64,000 bases of DNA from Bradyrhizobiaceae bacterium PARB1 (lineage in GTDB: Bacteria; Pseudomonadota; Alphaproteobacteria; Rhizobiales; Xanthobacteraceae), in contig NKIY01000002.1 in NCBI GenBank assembly GCA_002256345.1, positions 496,001-560,000 of the forward strand, given 5' to 3'. This document shows, in pieces, positions 52,623-61,396 of the stretch. The notes under the pieces are model-generated. The model saw only the letters and a list, made by a program, of their open reading frames with translations. It had not been told where the DNA came from and did no database searches. The first letter of the stretch is position 1, and every line of letters starts with the position of its first letter. The translations under genes and the position numbers were made by a program.

Positions 52623-53939
52623 TCATCGGTTCACGAGACGCTTCGGCAACGTCAGGGTCAGCAATGCGCCGATTATGGCGACGCAGGAAATGAAGATGAC
52701 GCCGTTATTGGTGCTTCCAGTCAGGTCCTTGACCACGCCGACGACATAGGGGCTGACGAAGCCGCCAAGTCCGCCGAAGCAATTGATCATGGCGACACCG
52801 GCTGCCATGCCGACCCCCGACAGAAACAGTCCAGGAATGGTGAACAGCATCGAGGTGGTGCTGTAGGCGCCGATCGCCGCGATGGTCAGCGACAGCAGAG
52901 CCCATCCCATCGAGCCGTGAAACCAGACGCTACCGAGAAGGCCGATACAGACGCATGTGAACGGCCCGACCAAATGCCAGCGTCGCTCGCGCGTGCGATC
53001 TGAACTGCGTCCGATCAGGTACATCACCAAGAAAGCGGCACTGAACGGAATAGCGGTGTAGAAGCCGACATGCATGATGTCGCCGACATTGAGCTGCTGC
53101 ACGAGGGTCGGGAGCCAGAACGAGACGCCATAGGAGCACACTGCAGAGCAGAAGCAGATCGCGATCATCTTCCACACCCGGCGATCCTGCAGCGTCGCCG
53201 CCAGCGACACCGTGGCACGGTCGTTCTTCGTCAGTTCACGCTCGGCTGCAAGGTCCGCTTCCACCGCGGCCTTCTCGTCGGCCGTGAGCCAGCTGGCATC
53301 GCCGGGCCGATCAGCCAGATATTTGAGGCAGACCAGGCCAAGGATCAGGGACGGCACCGCCTCGATCACGAACATCCACTGCCAGCCGGTGAGCGAATGG
53401 GCGCCATGGGTCCACTCGATGATCGCGCCCGACAACGGCGCGCCGAGCATGCCCGACAGCGGCACGGCGCCGACAAACAGCGCGACCATCTTGGCGCGGC
53501 GCGTCGATGGAAACCAGTAAGTGAGATACAGGATCACACCCGGATAGAAGCCGGCCTCGGCCGCGCCGAGCAGGAAGCGCAGCACGTAGAACTGCATCGG
53601 TGTCTGGGCGAAGGCGAAGCAGGCCGAGATGATGCCCCAGAGGATCATGATGCGCGAGATCGTCTTCTTCGCGCCGACTCGCATCATGTAGAGGTTGCTC
53701 GGCACCTCGAAGATCAGATAGCCGATGAAGAAGAGGCCGGCGCCGAGGCCGTAGACCGACTCGCTGAAGCCGAGATCGTTCAGCATGTGCAATTTGGCAA
53801 AGCCGATATTGATACGGTCGAGATAGGCCGCCACATAGCACGCCATCAGCAGCGGCATGATGCGGAATGCGATCTTACGATAGACATTCGCCTTCTCGGC
53901 GCTTGTCTCTGGAACAGAAAAACCGTCGACTACAGCCAT
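52623..53939 (-). CDS. MFS transporter, anion:cation symporter type
   Basis: 438 residues from ATG 53939 with twelve predicted membrane helices and a central loop rich in charged residues (EKAAVEADLAAERELTKND). The motifs RIMPLLMACYVAAYLDRINIGFAKL, RFLLGAAEAGFYPGVILYLTYWFPS and the RAKMVALF loop are those of the anion:cation symporter (ACS) family, which takes up small organic acids such as phthalate, tartrate or glucarate derivatives. It is the last gene of an operon with a PLP dehydratase, a D-glutamate-cyclase-like protein and RidA, so it probably imports the amino-acid or hydroxy-acid substrate of those enzymes. Confidence 0.92.
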   Translation of the reverse strand: MAVVDGFSVPETSAEKANVYRKIAFRIMPLLMACYVAAYLDRINIGFAKLHMLNDLGFSESVYGLGAGLFFIGYLIFEVPSNLYMMRVGAKKTISRIMILWGIISACFAFAQTPMQFYVLRFLLGAAEAGFYPGVILYLTYWFPSTRRAKMVALFVGAVPLSGMLGAPLSGAIIEWTHGAHSLTGWQWMFVIEAVPSLILGLVCLKYLADRPGDASWLTADEKAAVEADLAAERELTKNDRATVSLAATLQDRRVWKMIAICFCSAVCSYGVSFWLPTLVQQLNVGDIMHVGFYTAIPFSAAFLVMYLIGRSSDRTRERRWHLVGPFTCVCIGLLGSVWFHGSMGWALLSLTIAAIGAYSTTSMLFTIPGLFLSGVGMAAGVAMINCFGGLGGFVSPYVVGVVKDLTGSTNNGVIFISCVAIIGALLTLTLPKRLVNR

Positions 53940-54003
53940 TGTGAACCCCGCTATTCCTCGTTTGTAATACGCTGGACTTTCGTCCGGCGCTTTCTCAGAT
54001 CTT

Positions 54004-54477
54004 TCAGTCGCACAGCCGGATGATCGCTTCGACCTCGACCGCCATGCGCGAGGGGAGCGATGACGCGCCGGTTGCAATCCGGACATGGCGACCGGCGTCG
54101 CCCAGCACAGAGGTGAAGAGTTCTGACGCGCCGTCGAGTACCTTCGAGTGCAATTCGAAATCCTCGCGGCAATTCACAACGCCGGCGACCCGCGCAATGC
54201 AGACCACCTTGTCCGGGTCGTCACCGACCACCTGCGCGAGATGACCGAGAATGTTGAGCCCGCATATGCGAGCGGCCTCCTGGCCCTGTTCGATGCTCAG
54301 ATCGACACCGACCTTGCCGGCGAATTTGAGCACACCGTCCAGTCGCGGCGCCTGGCCTGCGATGAACAACAGATTGTCCACCTTCATGAACGGCACATAG
54401 CCGCCGCGTGGCGTGTTGCTCGACGGCAGGGACAATCCAAGCGACAGAAGCCGCGACGAAATGGTGCGCGCTGTCAT
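54004..54477 (-). CDS. RidA/YjgF-family protein
   Basis: 157 residues from ATG 54477, which overlaps the stop of the upstream gene as ATGA. The RidA fold is visible in NLLFIAGQAPRLDGVLKFAGKVGVDLSIEQGQEAARICGLNIL and DKVVCIARVAGVVNCREDFELHSKVLDGASELF, ending with GASSLPSRMAVEVEAIIRL, the conserved GxxxLP...VEIE tail. RidA proteins hydrolyse reactive enamine/imine intermediates made by PLP dehydratases. This one keeps an Arg at RIATGASSLP-type position expected for deaminase activity, though I cannot align it fully. The co-transcribed dehydratase gives it an obvious partner. Confidence 0.88.
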   Translation of the reverse strand: MTARTISSRLLSLGLSLPSSNTPRGGYVPFMKVDNLLFIAGQAPRLDGVLKFAGKVGVDLSIEQGQEAARICGLNILGHLAQVVGDDPDKVVCIARVAGVVNCREDFELHSKVLDGASELFTSVLGDAGRHVRIATGASSLPSRMAVEVEAIIRLCD

Positions 54478-55541
54478 TTCAATTGCCTCCAGTCGCCGCG
54501 ATGTCCCTGCCAGTTCACGGAGTCGCCGAGGGTCCGCTGAACGGTCAGCTTGAGCGAGCGGATCAAACCTTCCCATTCGCGCGCGCTGATGCCGTCCACC
54601 GCCGGCTCCGGCGCCATGAACATGCCGTCGACGCCGCCGAAATTGACGCAGCATTCGATGCAGCGCGTTTCGAGTTCGGGATCGTGGAACACCAGCGGGT
54701 TTTCGAGCAGTGCCGAGAGCGCCGCGATGACGCCGGTCGCGCCCCAGTTCGAGACATTCGCCACAACCAGAAAATCCGCTGCAGTGACGGCGGCCACGCC
54801 GCCTCGACCGGGCACGCCAGCATCTGCGGCCTTGGGCGAGAACTTGACCAGATCCTCGGCGATCACGCCCATGCCGAGTTCATTGCCGCCGTCGCCGATG
54901 CCAAGGAACGAGATGTCGGCAGCCCTCACCTGCTCGAACAGATAGTCAAGGTCGGCAACCATGCCGTCGAGCGGACGTCCGCCGAGACCGTGATAGAGGC
55001 CCTTGGCGTTGCGGCCGGGCCGCTCGATGGCGATCGCTGCGCTCGGTTTGGTGCTCTTCACCAACTGGTCGCAAATGGCACGTGACCCCGCCTTGTCCTT
55101 CGGCACGGCCTTGATATAGACCGGACGAAGATATTCGAGCGGCTTGATGATGCCGTCCGCTGGAAACGGCATCGGCGCCAACCCGGCACCGCGGCAGGTG
55201 GCGATCATCATCTCTTCCCAGTCGGTATCGACCACGATCACCGACTCGCGGCGAAAAGCCATGAAGAATGCACGGGCGAGCAGCGCTGCACCGACAGGAC
55301 CGTCGGTCTCAGGAACGCCGCCGCCTTCAGGGAATCCCGTCGCGATGAGAATCGGACCGGGCCGCTGGGTCGTCGCCTTCAGCAACAGCTCTGCAGCGCC
55401 CATGCAGACGGCGCCGGGCTGGCGCGATTGCAGAGCGTTGTACAAATTCTCGATCAGACCGACGCCGGTGTAGTCGAGGCGCATGAAGTCGTCGATCGAT
55501 TTGGCCACGCGCTTGTACGTGTTGGATTCGCGATTGAGCAT
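54474..55541 (-). CDS. D-glutamate-cyclase-like protein (DUF4392)
   Basis: 355 residues from ATG 55541. The sequence matches the DUF4392 / D-glutamate cyclase C-terminal family: PILIATGFPEGGGVPETDGPVGAALLARAF, VIVVDTDWEEMM, AIAIERPGRNAKGLYHGLGGRPLDG, ISFLGIGDGGNELGMGVIAEDL and VSNWGATGVIAALSALL. In mitochondria this domain turns D-glutamate into 5-oxo-D-proline. Here it sits between a PLP dehydratase and RidA in a tight operon (26 bp and a 4-bp overlap), so its natural substrate may be a D- or hydroxylated amino acid. Assignment to the family is firm; the exact reaction is inferred. Confidence 0.85.
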   Translation of the reverse strand: MLNRESNTYKRVAKSIDDFMRLDYTGVGLIENLYNALQSRQPGAVCMGAAELLLKATTQRPGPILIATGFPEGGGVPETDGPVGAALLARAFFMAFRRESVIVVDTDWEEMMIATCRGAGLAPMPFPADGIIKPLEYLRPVYIKAVPKDKAGSRAICDQLVKSTKPSAAIAIERPGRNAKGLYHGLGGRPLDGMVADLDYLFEQVRAADISFLGIGDGGNELGMGVIAEDLVKFSPKAADAGVPGRGGVAAVTAADFLVVANVSNWGATGVIAALSALLENPLVFHDPELETRCIECCVNFGGVDGMFMAPEPAVDGISAREWEGLIRSLKLTVQRTLGDSVNWQGHRGDWRQLK

Positions 55542-55567
55542 GACGAAGCTTTTCTCTCGGAGAACGA

Positions 55568-56563
55568 TCAGGCGTTCAGGGCCTGAATGAAAACGGGCGT
55601 ATCGACATTGCCGCCGCTGAGAACGATCGCCACCGTCTTGCCTGCGACTTCGAGCTTGCCGGAGAGGAGCGCGGCCAGCGGCACTGCGCCGCCGGGCTCG
55701 ACGACAAGCTTCAGGTGCTGATAGGCCGCCTTCATCGCCTGACGCACTTCGTCGTCGGTAACCACGAGGCTGCCCGCAAGTAGGGCCTTGTTCACCTCGA
55801 ATGTCAGCTTGCCCGGCCGTGCGACCTGCAGCGAGTCGCAGATCGAGGTGGCGCCGGGCGGGTTCGACTCCGGTTGGCCGGATTTGAGCGAGCGGGCGAG
55901 TTCGTCGAAACCTGCGGGCTCCGATGCATAGACCAGAGTGTCCGGTGACGTTCCCTTGATCGCGATCGCAGTGCCGGCGATCAGGCCGCCGCCGCTGCAT
56001 GCCGCGATCACTGCATCGAGCTTTGCGCCAGCGTCGCTGGCCTGCTGAATGATCTCCAGACCAACCGTACCCTGCCCGGCCATGATATACGGATCATCAT
56101 ATGGCGGCACGATCACGGCGCCGTTCTTCGCAGCGATCTCCGCACCGATGGTTTCGCGGTCTTCCTTGATGCGATCGTACAGACGCACCGTCGCGCCATA
56201 ATACCGGGCGCCCTCGATCTTCGCCTTCGGAGCGTCCTCGGGCATGATGATGGTGGCGGGAATGCCGAGACGATTGCTCACCGCTGCGATAGCGAGGGCG
56301 TGATTACCGGATGACCATGCCACGATACCGCCCTTGCGCTGGGCATCGCTGAGCTGAAGCGCGCGATTGCAGGCGCCGCGAAACTTGAACGCTCCGGTCT
56401 TCTGCAGTGTTTCGGCTTTGACGAGAACACGCGCCTTGAGCAGAGCGTTGAGCGTTTCGCTTTCCATCAGCGGCGTATGCACGATGTGCTCGCGGATGCG
56501 GGAATGGGCCTGCTGAATATCGGCCAAAGAAACGGGGAGCGCTTGTGGGACAGATATTGTCAC
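55568..56563 (-). CDS. Threonine/serine dehydratase-like PLP enzyme
   Basis: 331 residues, fold-type II PLP enzyme. Motifs in order: HSRIREHIVHTPLMES, TGAFKFRGACNRAL (the Lys binds PLP), WSSGNHALAIA, PPYDDPYIMAGQGTVGLEI, ACSGGGLIAGTAIA (Gly-rich phosphate loop) and VLSGGNVDTPVFI. It lacks the C-terminal regulatory (ACT-like) domain of biosynthetic IlvA, so it is catabolic: threonine/serine dehydratase, or a relative such as 3-hydroxyaspartate ammonia-lyase. It is the first gene of the operon and divergent from the LysR gene. Confidence 0.9.
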   Translation of the reverse strand: MTISVPQALPVSLADIQQAHSRIREHIVHTPLMESETLNALLKARVLVKAETLQKTGAFKFRGACNRALQLSDAQRKGGIVAWSSGNHALAIAAVSNRLGIPATIIMPEDAPKAKIEGARYYGATVRLYDRIKEDRETIGAEIAAKNGAVIVPPYDDPYIMAGQGTVGLEIIQQASDAGAKLDAVIAACSGGGLIAGTAIAIKGTSPDTLVYASEPAGFDELARSLKSGQPESNPPGATSICDSLQVARPGKLTFEVNKALLAGSLVVTDDEVRQAMKAAYQHLKLVVEPGGAVPLAALLSGKLEVAGKTVAIVLSGGNVDTPVFIQALNA

Positions 56564-56644
56564 GATGAATCCTCGGGCAGCTGTTTTCTTCTCCGCATTA
56601 GACTTTGTTGAATAAATAATGACAAATTATGATTTATCCGGGTT

Positions 56645-56667
56645 ATTCATTAGATCACCTAATGAAT
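56645..56667 (+). promoter_or_regulatory. LysR-type operator palindrome
   Basis: ATTCATTAG (56645-56653), five bases, CTAATGAAT (56659-56667): a perfect 9-bp palindrome containing T-N11-A at 56650/56662, the LysR recognition pattern. It lies between the dehydratase operon and the lysR gene, 80 bp from each start, in an AT-rich stretch with a second imperfect repeat (ATAAAT 56612-56617 / ATTTAT 56632-56637) that may be the activation half-site or the promoter. Confidence 0.8.
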
Positions 56668-56746
56668 GGATTGTCGGTGCGGCCCCTGCGGCACCACATC
56701 GGATTTGTTGCAGGAGCAGCTATCCACCGACCGGAAAGGGACAGAT

Positions 56747-57652
56747 ATGAACCTGAAAAGCCTGGAGGTGTTTTACTGGGTGGTGAAACTCGGCAGCTTC
56801 AACAAGGCCGCAGCCAAGCAGAACACGACCCAGCCGGCCGTCTCGCAGCGGATCTCCGCGCTCGAGACCGAGCTTGGCATCAAGGCCCTGCATCGCTCGA
56901 CGCGCGCAATCGCGCTCACGGCAAAAGGCCGCGCACTGTTCGACTACGCGGAACGCCTGGTGACGCTGAAATCCGAGATATTGATGAATGTGGCTGACAA
57001 GAGCGCCCTGAGCGGAACGATCAGGCTTGGCGTCGCCGAAACCATTGTCCACACATGGCTGGTCGATTTTCTTGAAGAGGCACAGCGCAACTATCCCGAC
57101 ATCACGATCGATGTCGTTGTCGATATCACGCCGTCACTGAGGCCCGCCCTCGCCTCGGGCGAACTGGATATCGCCTTCCTGCTCGGCCCCAACACCAACA
57201 GCGAACTGGTCGAGGAGAAACTGTGCAGCTACGAACTCAACTTCATCGCGTCGCCTGCACTCAAGCTGCCAGCGCGTCCGCTCTCAAATAGCGAGCTTAC
57301 GGCTCATCCGCTGATCATGCTCCCGAAACTCACTTATCCCTACACTTACCTGCGCAAGGCGCTCACCACCATCGAGCGCGGTCCACCGCGCATTCTCACG
57401 CATTGGTCACTTTCCACCATCGTGCGCATGACGGAGGACGGATTTGGAATCGGCGTGCTACCGAAGCTGGCGATCGCCAAGGAGTTGAAGCAGAAGCGGT
57501 TGCGTATCCAGAAAACCAACCTGCATCTGCAGAATCTCACCTTCGCGGTTGCCTATGCACGGGAAAGCGACGAAGTGACGAAGCTCGCCCTTGCGGATCT
57601 CGCACGCAGTGTCGCCAAGAACTTCGTGGCGGGCGCGCGCAATATCGACTAG
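56747..57652 (+). CDS. LysR-family transcriptional regulator
   Basis: 301 residues from ATG 56747 (AAGGG 7 bases upstream). The winged HTH is NLKSLEVFYWVVKLGSFNKAAAKQNTTQPAVSQRISALETELGIKALHRSTRAIALTAKG. Residues ~90-295 form the periplasmic-binding-protein-like effector domain (GTIRLGVAETIVHTWLVDFLEE ... GELDIAFLLGP ... MTEDGFGIGVLPKLAI). It is divergent from the dehydratase-cyclase-RidA-MFS operon with an ideal operator in between, so it very likely controls that operon in response to its substrate. Confidence 0.94.
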   Translation: MNLKSLEVFYWVVKLGSFNKAAAKQNTTQPAVSQRISALETELGIKALHRSTRAIALTAKGRALFDYAERLVTLKSEILMNVADKSALSGTIRLGVAETIVHTWLVDFLEEAQRNYPDITIDVVVDITPSLRPALASGELDIAFLLGPNTNSELVEEKLCSYELNFIASPALKLPARPLSNSELTAHPLIMLPKLTYPYTYLRKALTTIERGPPRILTHWSLSTIVRMTEDGFGIGVLPKLAIAKELKQKRLRIQKTNLHLQNLTFAVAYARESDEVTKLALADLARSVAKNFVAGARNID

Positions 57653-57673
57653 CTGCCCGCTTGCACAGAATCT

Positions 57674-57704
57674 AAAACCGGTACCCACTTCTCGGGATCA
57701 TGCT
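57674..57704. repeat. Possible dispersed intergenic repeat
   Basis: The stretch beginning AAAACCGGTACCCACTT and ending GATCATGCTC resembles a short intergenic repeat that I remember as common in Bradyrhizobium-type genomes. It occurs once in this window, so its repeat status is from memory and unproven. It lies in the 120-bp gap between lysR and the convergent CoA-transferase gene. Confidence 0.3.
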
Positions 57705-57772
57705 CTCGCCCTCCACAAACCCAACAAGAAACCCAAGGGAAACAGGCAGGCACGATCACGACGAGCCGACTT

Positions 57773-58921
57773 TCAGCGGCCCGATGGCCTGACTTCGCTA
57801 AGTAGCTCGGCGGTATGCTCGCCCAAACGAGGCGCGGGGCGCTCGATCTCTGGCTGCGATCGGGACCACCGGCCAGTCGATTTCATCGCCCTTATCGGCC
57901 CTTCGCTGGGATGTTCGACTTTCTCGAAGAAGCCGACCGCCTTCAAATGAGGATCGTCGATCAGGCCGTCGATCGTCGCCAGCGGAACGGCCGGGATATC
58001 GACACGTTCGAGCTCTTGCATCCACCAGTCGGTGGTGCGCGTGGCGACGACTTCGGCAACAATCCTGTACAGAGCCGTCGTGTTGAGGGTGCGACCTGAC
58101 ACGGTCGAGAACCGCTCATCCTCGAGTACACTCGCTTGATCGACGAGCCCGAAGAACGCCTTCCATTGCTTGTCGGTGACGAGCAGCAGACTGAGCATGC
58201 CATCCGATGTCGGAAACGGCCGTCGGATCGATGCGTATCTTTCAAACACGGCCGGGCCGTGCTGCGGCTCATAGGTACGGCCACCCATGTGATCGGACAG
58301 CACCATGAAGGCCATCGTCTCGAACATCGCGACCTCCACATGCTGGCCCTCTCCCGTCCTGAGACGGTGATAGAGAGCGCCAAGCGCAGCATTGGCTGCA
58401 TTCATGCCGGTGACGCGATCCGCAACAGCGAACGGCGCGTAGCGCGCGCCACCGTCTTGCGATGCGCCAAGCGACGGAATCCCGACGGCCGCCTGGATCA
58501 GGTCGTCGTAAGCAGGCCGATCCGAATATGGACCGCCGCTGCCATAACCGACGATGCTCACATAGATCAGCGACGGATTGATTGCCTGCACATCCGCGTA
58601 ACCGAGGCGCAGCCGCTCCATCGCCTTGGGCCTCACGTTGCAGATCAGGACATCGGTGTCCTTGAGCAGCGCCAGAAACGCTTCGTGTCCCGCCTGGGAT
58701 TTGAGATCGAGCGCAATGCTCCGCTTGCCGCGATTGGCATGCAGATGCATCGGCCCCATGCCGCCGCTGCGCGATTGACCGATATTGCGAAGATTGTCGC
58801 CCTCCAGCGTTTCGACCTTGGTGACGTCCGCTCCCATCTCGGCCAAGGTCTGCGCAGCACAAGGCCCGGACAACATCGTGGTGAGGTCGAGAACCCGAAC
58901 TCCGTGAAGCGGACCCGCCAT
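57773..58921 (-). CDS. CaiB/BaiF-family (class III) CoA-transferase
   Basis: 382 residues. PLHGVRVLDLTTMLSGPCAAQTLAEMGADVTKVE is the N-terminal signature. RSIALDLKSQAGHEAFLALLKDTDVLICNVRP and YVSIVGYGSGGPYSDRPAYDDLIQAAVG follow, the last carrying the Asp that forms the CoA-anhydride intermediate. The C-terminus VDIPAVPLATIDGLIDDPHLKAVGFFEKVEHP is also typical. It should transfer CoA between an acyl-CoA donor and a carboxylic acid. Specificity cannot be read. It stands alone, convergent with the lysR gene, so a link to the neighbouring catabolic operon is only possible. Confidence 0.93.
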   Translation of the reverse strand: MAGPLHGVRVLDLTTMLSGPCAAQTLAEMGADVTKVETLEGDNLRNIGQSRSGGMGPMHLHANRGKRSIALDLKSQAGHEAFLALLKDTDVLICNVRPKAMERLRLGYADVQAINPSLIYVSIVGYGSGGPYSDRPAYDDLIQAAVGIPSLGASQDGGARYAPFAVADRVTGMNAANAALGALYHRLRTGEGQHVEVAMFETMAFMVLSDHMGGRTYEPQHGPAVFERYASIRRPFPTSDGMLSLLLVTDKQWKAFFGLVDQASVLEDERFSTVSGRTLNTTALYRIVAEVVATRTTDWWMQELERVDIPAVPLATIDGLIDDPHLKAVGFFEKVEHPSEGPIRAMKSTGRWSRSQPEIERPAPRLGEHTAELLSEVRPSGR

Positions 58922-59086
58922 TGCAAACTCCCTGATCGATCGTTGAATCCGGCGCGCTCTGCGGCGCCATGATTTTCTGCGGCGCGAATTATTCGTTGAT
59001 GCGCGACGTCAGCCGGAATCGACCATGTCAAACGTGGCGGCGCTTGACTACCGACTATCGTTCGAATGTAAGAAATTCACAGCGAG

Positions 59087-60220
59087 CTAACGCGGCGCGA
59101 TGTCGCCGCGTGCCCAGCCTTCCTTCGTCTGCGCGCGGAAATCTTCGAAGTTTCCGTTTTCAATCGCTGCGCGAATCCCCTGCATCAGCGTCTGATAGTA
59201 GGCGATGTTGATCTCCGACAGCAGCATCGCGCCGAGCGTCTCATTGGCGCGCACGAGGTGATGCAGATAAGCGCGCGAATAGTTGCGCGCCGCCGGCCAC
59301 GGGCTCTCTTCGTCGAGCGGCCGCGGATCGTCCTGATGTCGCGCATTGCGGATATTGATCTGGCCATAGCGCGTGAACGCCATGCCGTGGCGGCCGTTGC
59401 GCGTGGGCATCACGCAGTCGAACATATCAACGCCGCGTGCCACCGCTTCGAGAATGTCCTCGGGCGTGCCGACGCCCATCAGATAGCGTGGACGATCCGT
59501 CGGCAGGATCGGCGCGACCTCCTCGATCATCGCCAGCATCACCGCCTGCGGTTCGCCGACGGCAAGCCCGCCGATAGCATAGCCGTGGAAGCCGATGTCG
59601 ATGAGGCCGCGCGCGCTGGCATGGCGCAGCGTCGGCACGTCGCCGCCCTGCGCGATGCCGAACAGCATATAGCCGTCGGGCGCACTCTCGAAGGCCCGCT
59701 TGCAGCGCTCGGCCCAGCGCAGCGACAGCTGCATCGCGCGTTCGATATCCGCGTGCTCAGCCGGCAGCCGCACGCATTCGTCGAGCTGCATGGCGATGTC
59801 GGAATTCAGCAGCCGCTGGATCTCGACTGCACGCTCGGGGGTGAGTTCATACTTCGCGCCGTCGATGTGGGAGCGGAAGGTGACGCCCTGCTCCGTCACC
59901 TTGCGGAGCTGCGCCAGCGACATCACCTGGAAGCCGCCGCTATCCGTCAGCATCGGCCCGTTCCATGTGGTGAACTTCTGCAAGCCCCCCAGCGCTGCGA
60001 TGCGCTCGGCGCCGGGTCGCAGCATCAAATGATAGGTGTTGCCGAGCACGATATCGGCACCGGCATCGCGCACCTCGCGCCAGTGCAGCCCCTTCATCGC
60101 TCCGATCGTTCCCACCGGCATGAAGGCCGGCGTCCGCACCACGCCATGTGGCGTCGTCAGGCGGCCGAGGCGCGCGGCGCCGTTGGAGCCGAGCAATTCA
60201 AAATGGTTGGCGACAGTCAT
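59087..60220 (-). CDS. tgt: Queuine tRNA-ribosyltransferase (bacterial Tgt) lacking the zinc site
   Basis: 377 residues. It exchanges guanine 34 of GUN-anticodon tRNAs for preQ1. Catalytic parts are intact: [13 protein letters not shown] with the general Asp, GGLAVGEPQ, and [34 protein letters not shown] with the nucleophile Asp. The C-terminal zinc site, C-x-C-x2-C plus a His in structurally known Tgt (ECHCAVC and TEHN in Zymomonas), reads ESPWPAA and SEIN here, so all four ligands are gone while the flanking DPRPLDE and YSRAYLHHL remain. The ATG overlaps the queA stop (ATGA). Confidence 0.94.
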   Translation of the reverse strand: MTVANHFELLGSNGAARLGRLTTPHGVVRTPAFMPVGTIGAMKGLHWREVRDAGADIVLGNTYHLMLRPGAERIAALGGLQKFTTWNGPMLTDSGGFQVMSLAQLRKVTEQGVTFRSHIDGAKYELTPERAVEIQRLLNSDIAMQLDECVRLPAEHADIERAMQLSLRWAERCKRAFESAPDGYMLFGIAQGGDVPTLRHASARGLIDIGFHGYAIGGLAVGEPQAVMLAMIEEVAPILPTDRPRYLMGVGTPEDILEAVARGVDMFDCVMPTRNGRHGMAFTRYGQINIRNARHQDDPRPLDEESPWPAARNYSRAYLHHLVRANETLGAMLLSEINIAYYQTLMQGIRAAIENGNFEDFRAQTKEGWARGDIAPR

Positions 60221-61299
60221 TGAGGGCTTTCGTTCCGGAACAGCAGGCTGGCGTCGCCGTATGAATAGAAGCGATAGCCTGTCGAAATGGCATGCGCATA
60301 GGCCGCCTTCATGGTGTCGAGGCCCGCGAAAGCGGAGACCAGCATGAAGAGAGTCGAGCGCGGCAGATGGAAATTGGTGAGCAGGATATCGACGGCGCGA
60401 AAGCGATAGCCCGGCGTGATGAAGATCGCGGTGTCGTCGGCGAACGGCTTGATCACGCCGTCCTCACCGGTCGCGCTTTCCAGCAGGCGCATGGACGTGG
60501 TGCCGATCGCAACGATGCGGCCACCGGCGGCATGCGCCGCATTCAATGCATCCGCTGTCTCGCGCGAAATCGATCCCCATTCCGAATGCATCTTGTGCTC
60601 GGCGGTGTCGTCCACCTTCACCGGCAGGAAGGTCCCTGCCCCCACATGCAGCGTGACGCGATGCAGCCCGACGCCGCGCGCCTTCAACTTCTCTTCCAGC
60701 GACGGCGTAAAATGTAATCCGGCTGTCGGCGCAGCGACTGCGCCTTCATTCACCGCAAACATCGTCTGATAGTCGGCCGCGTCCTGCTCATCGGCGTCAC
60801 GCTTCGACGCGATGTATGGCGGCAATGGCGGTGCGCCGAGTTCGGCGATGGCCTGATCCAGCGCCGGGCCGTGGAAGGTGAACGCAAACGTCACCTCACC
60901 CGCCTCGCCTTTGGCCTCCACCGTCGCATCGAGATGGCCGAGCAGGCAGACCCGGCCTTCATTGCCGAACCGCACGACATCGCCGGGCGCGAGCTTCTTC
61001 GCCGGCTTCACAAAGGCCTGCCAGCGCGAGCCATCCACGCGCTTGATCAGCGTCGCCTCGATCTTCGGCTCGGTGTCGCGGCTGATCCGGCGGCCGGTGA
61101 GCGAGGCAGCGATTACCTTGGTGTCGTTGACGACGAGCTGGTCGCCCGGCTTCAGCCAGTCGGGCAGATCGCCGACGGTGCGATCCTCGAGCGCCATGCC
61201 AGGCCGCACGACGAGCAGCCGCGCCGTCTCGCGCGGTGAGGCCGGGCGAAGCGCGATGTTTTCCGGTGGGAGCTCGAAGTCAAAGAGATCGGTGCGCAT
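60217..61299 (-). CDS. queA: S-adenosylmethionine:tRNA ribosyltransferase-isomerase
   Basis: 360 residues from ATG 61299 ([30 protein letters not shown]). It builds epoxyqueuosine from preQ1-tRNA using the ribosyl part of SAM. Signatures: [70 protein letters not shown] and the C-terminal [17 protein letters not shown]. Length is standard. It is coupled to tgt by an ATGA overlap, so the two queuosine steps are co-expressed. Confidence 0.95.
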   Translation of the reverse strand: MRTDLFDFELPPENIALRPASPRETARLLVVRPGMALEDRTVGDLPDWLKPGDQLVVNDTKVIAASLTGRRISRDTEPKIEATLIKRVDGSRWQAFVKPAKKLAPGDVVRFGNEGRVCLLGHLDATVEAKGEAGEVTFAFTFHGPALDQAIAELGAPPLPPYIASKRDADEQDAADYQTMFAVNEGAVAAPTAGLHFTPSLEEKLKARGVGLHRVTLHVGAGTFLPVKVDDTAEHKMHSEWGSISRETADALNAAHAAGGRIVAIGTTSMRLLESATGEDGVIKPFADDTAIFITPGYRFRAVDILLTNFHLPRSTLFMLVSAFAGLDTMKAAYAHAISTGYRFYSYGDASLLFRNESPQ

Positions 61300-61322
61300 G
61301 GTCTCAAGGTTCATAAACGTGG

Positions 61323-61370
61323 ATGCCCGGGCCATCTGGCGAAGCAACGCTTCGCGTATGGCCCGGGCAT
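61323..61370. repeat. REP-like palindromic element
   Basis: Outer arms ATGCCCGGGCCAT (61323-61335) and ATGGCCCGGGCAT (61358-61370) are perfect inverted copies of 13 bp. Inside are GCGAAGC (61339-61345) and GCTTCGC (61349-61355) around AAC, so the whole folds into one long hairpin. GCCCGGGCATGACG is a sequence style I know from dispersed palindromes in Bradyrhizobium and relatives. It sits between ppiB and queA, 23 bp before the queA start, and would put a strong hairpin in the operon mRNA. Confidence 0.75.
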
Positions 61371-61396
61371 GACGTCGTCAGAGATGATCGTGACGA

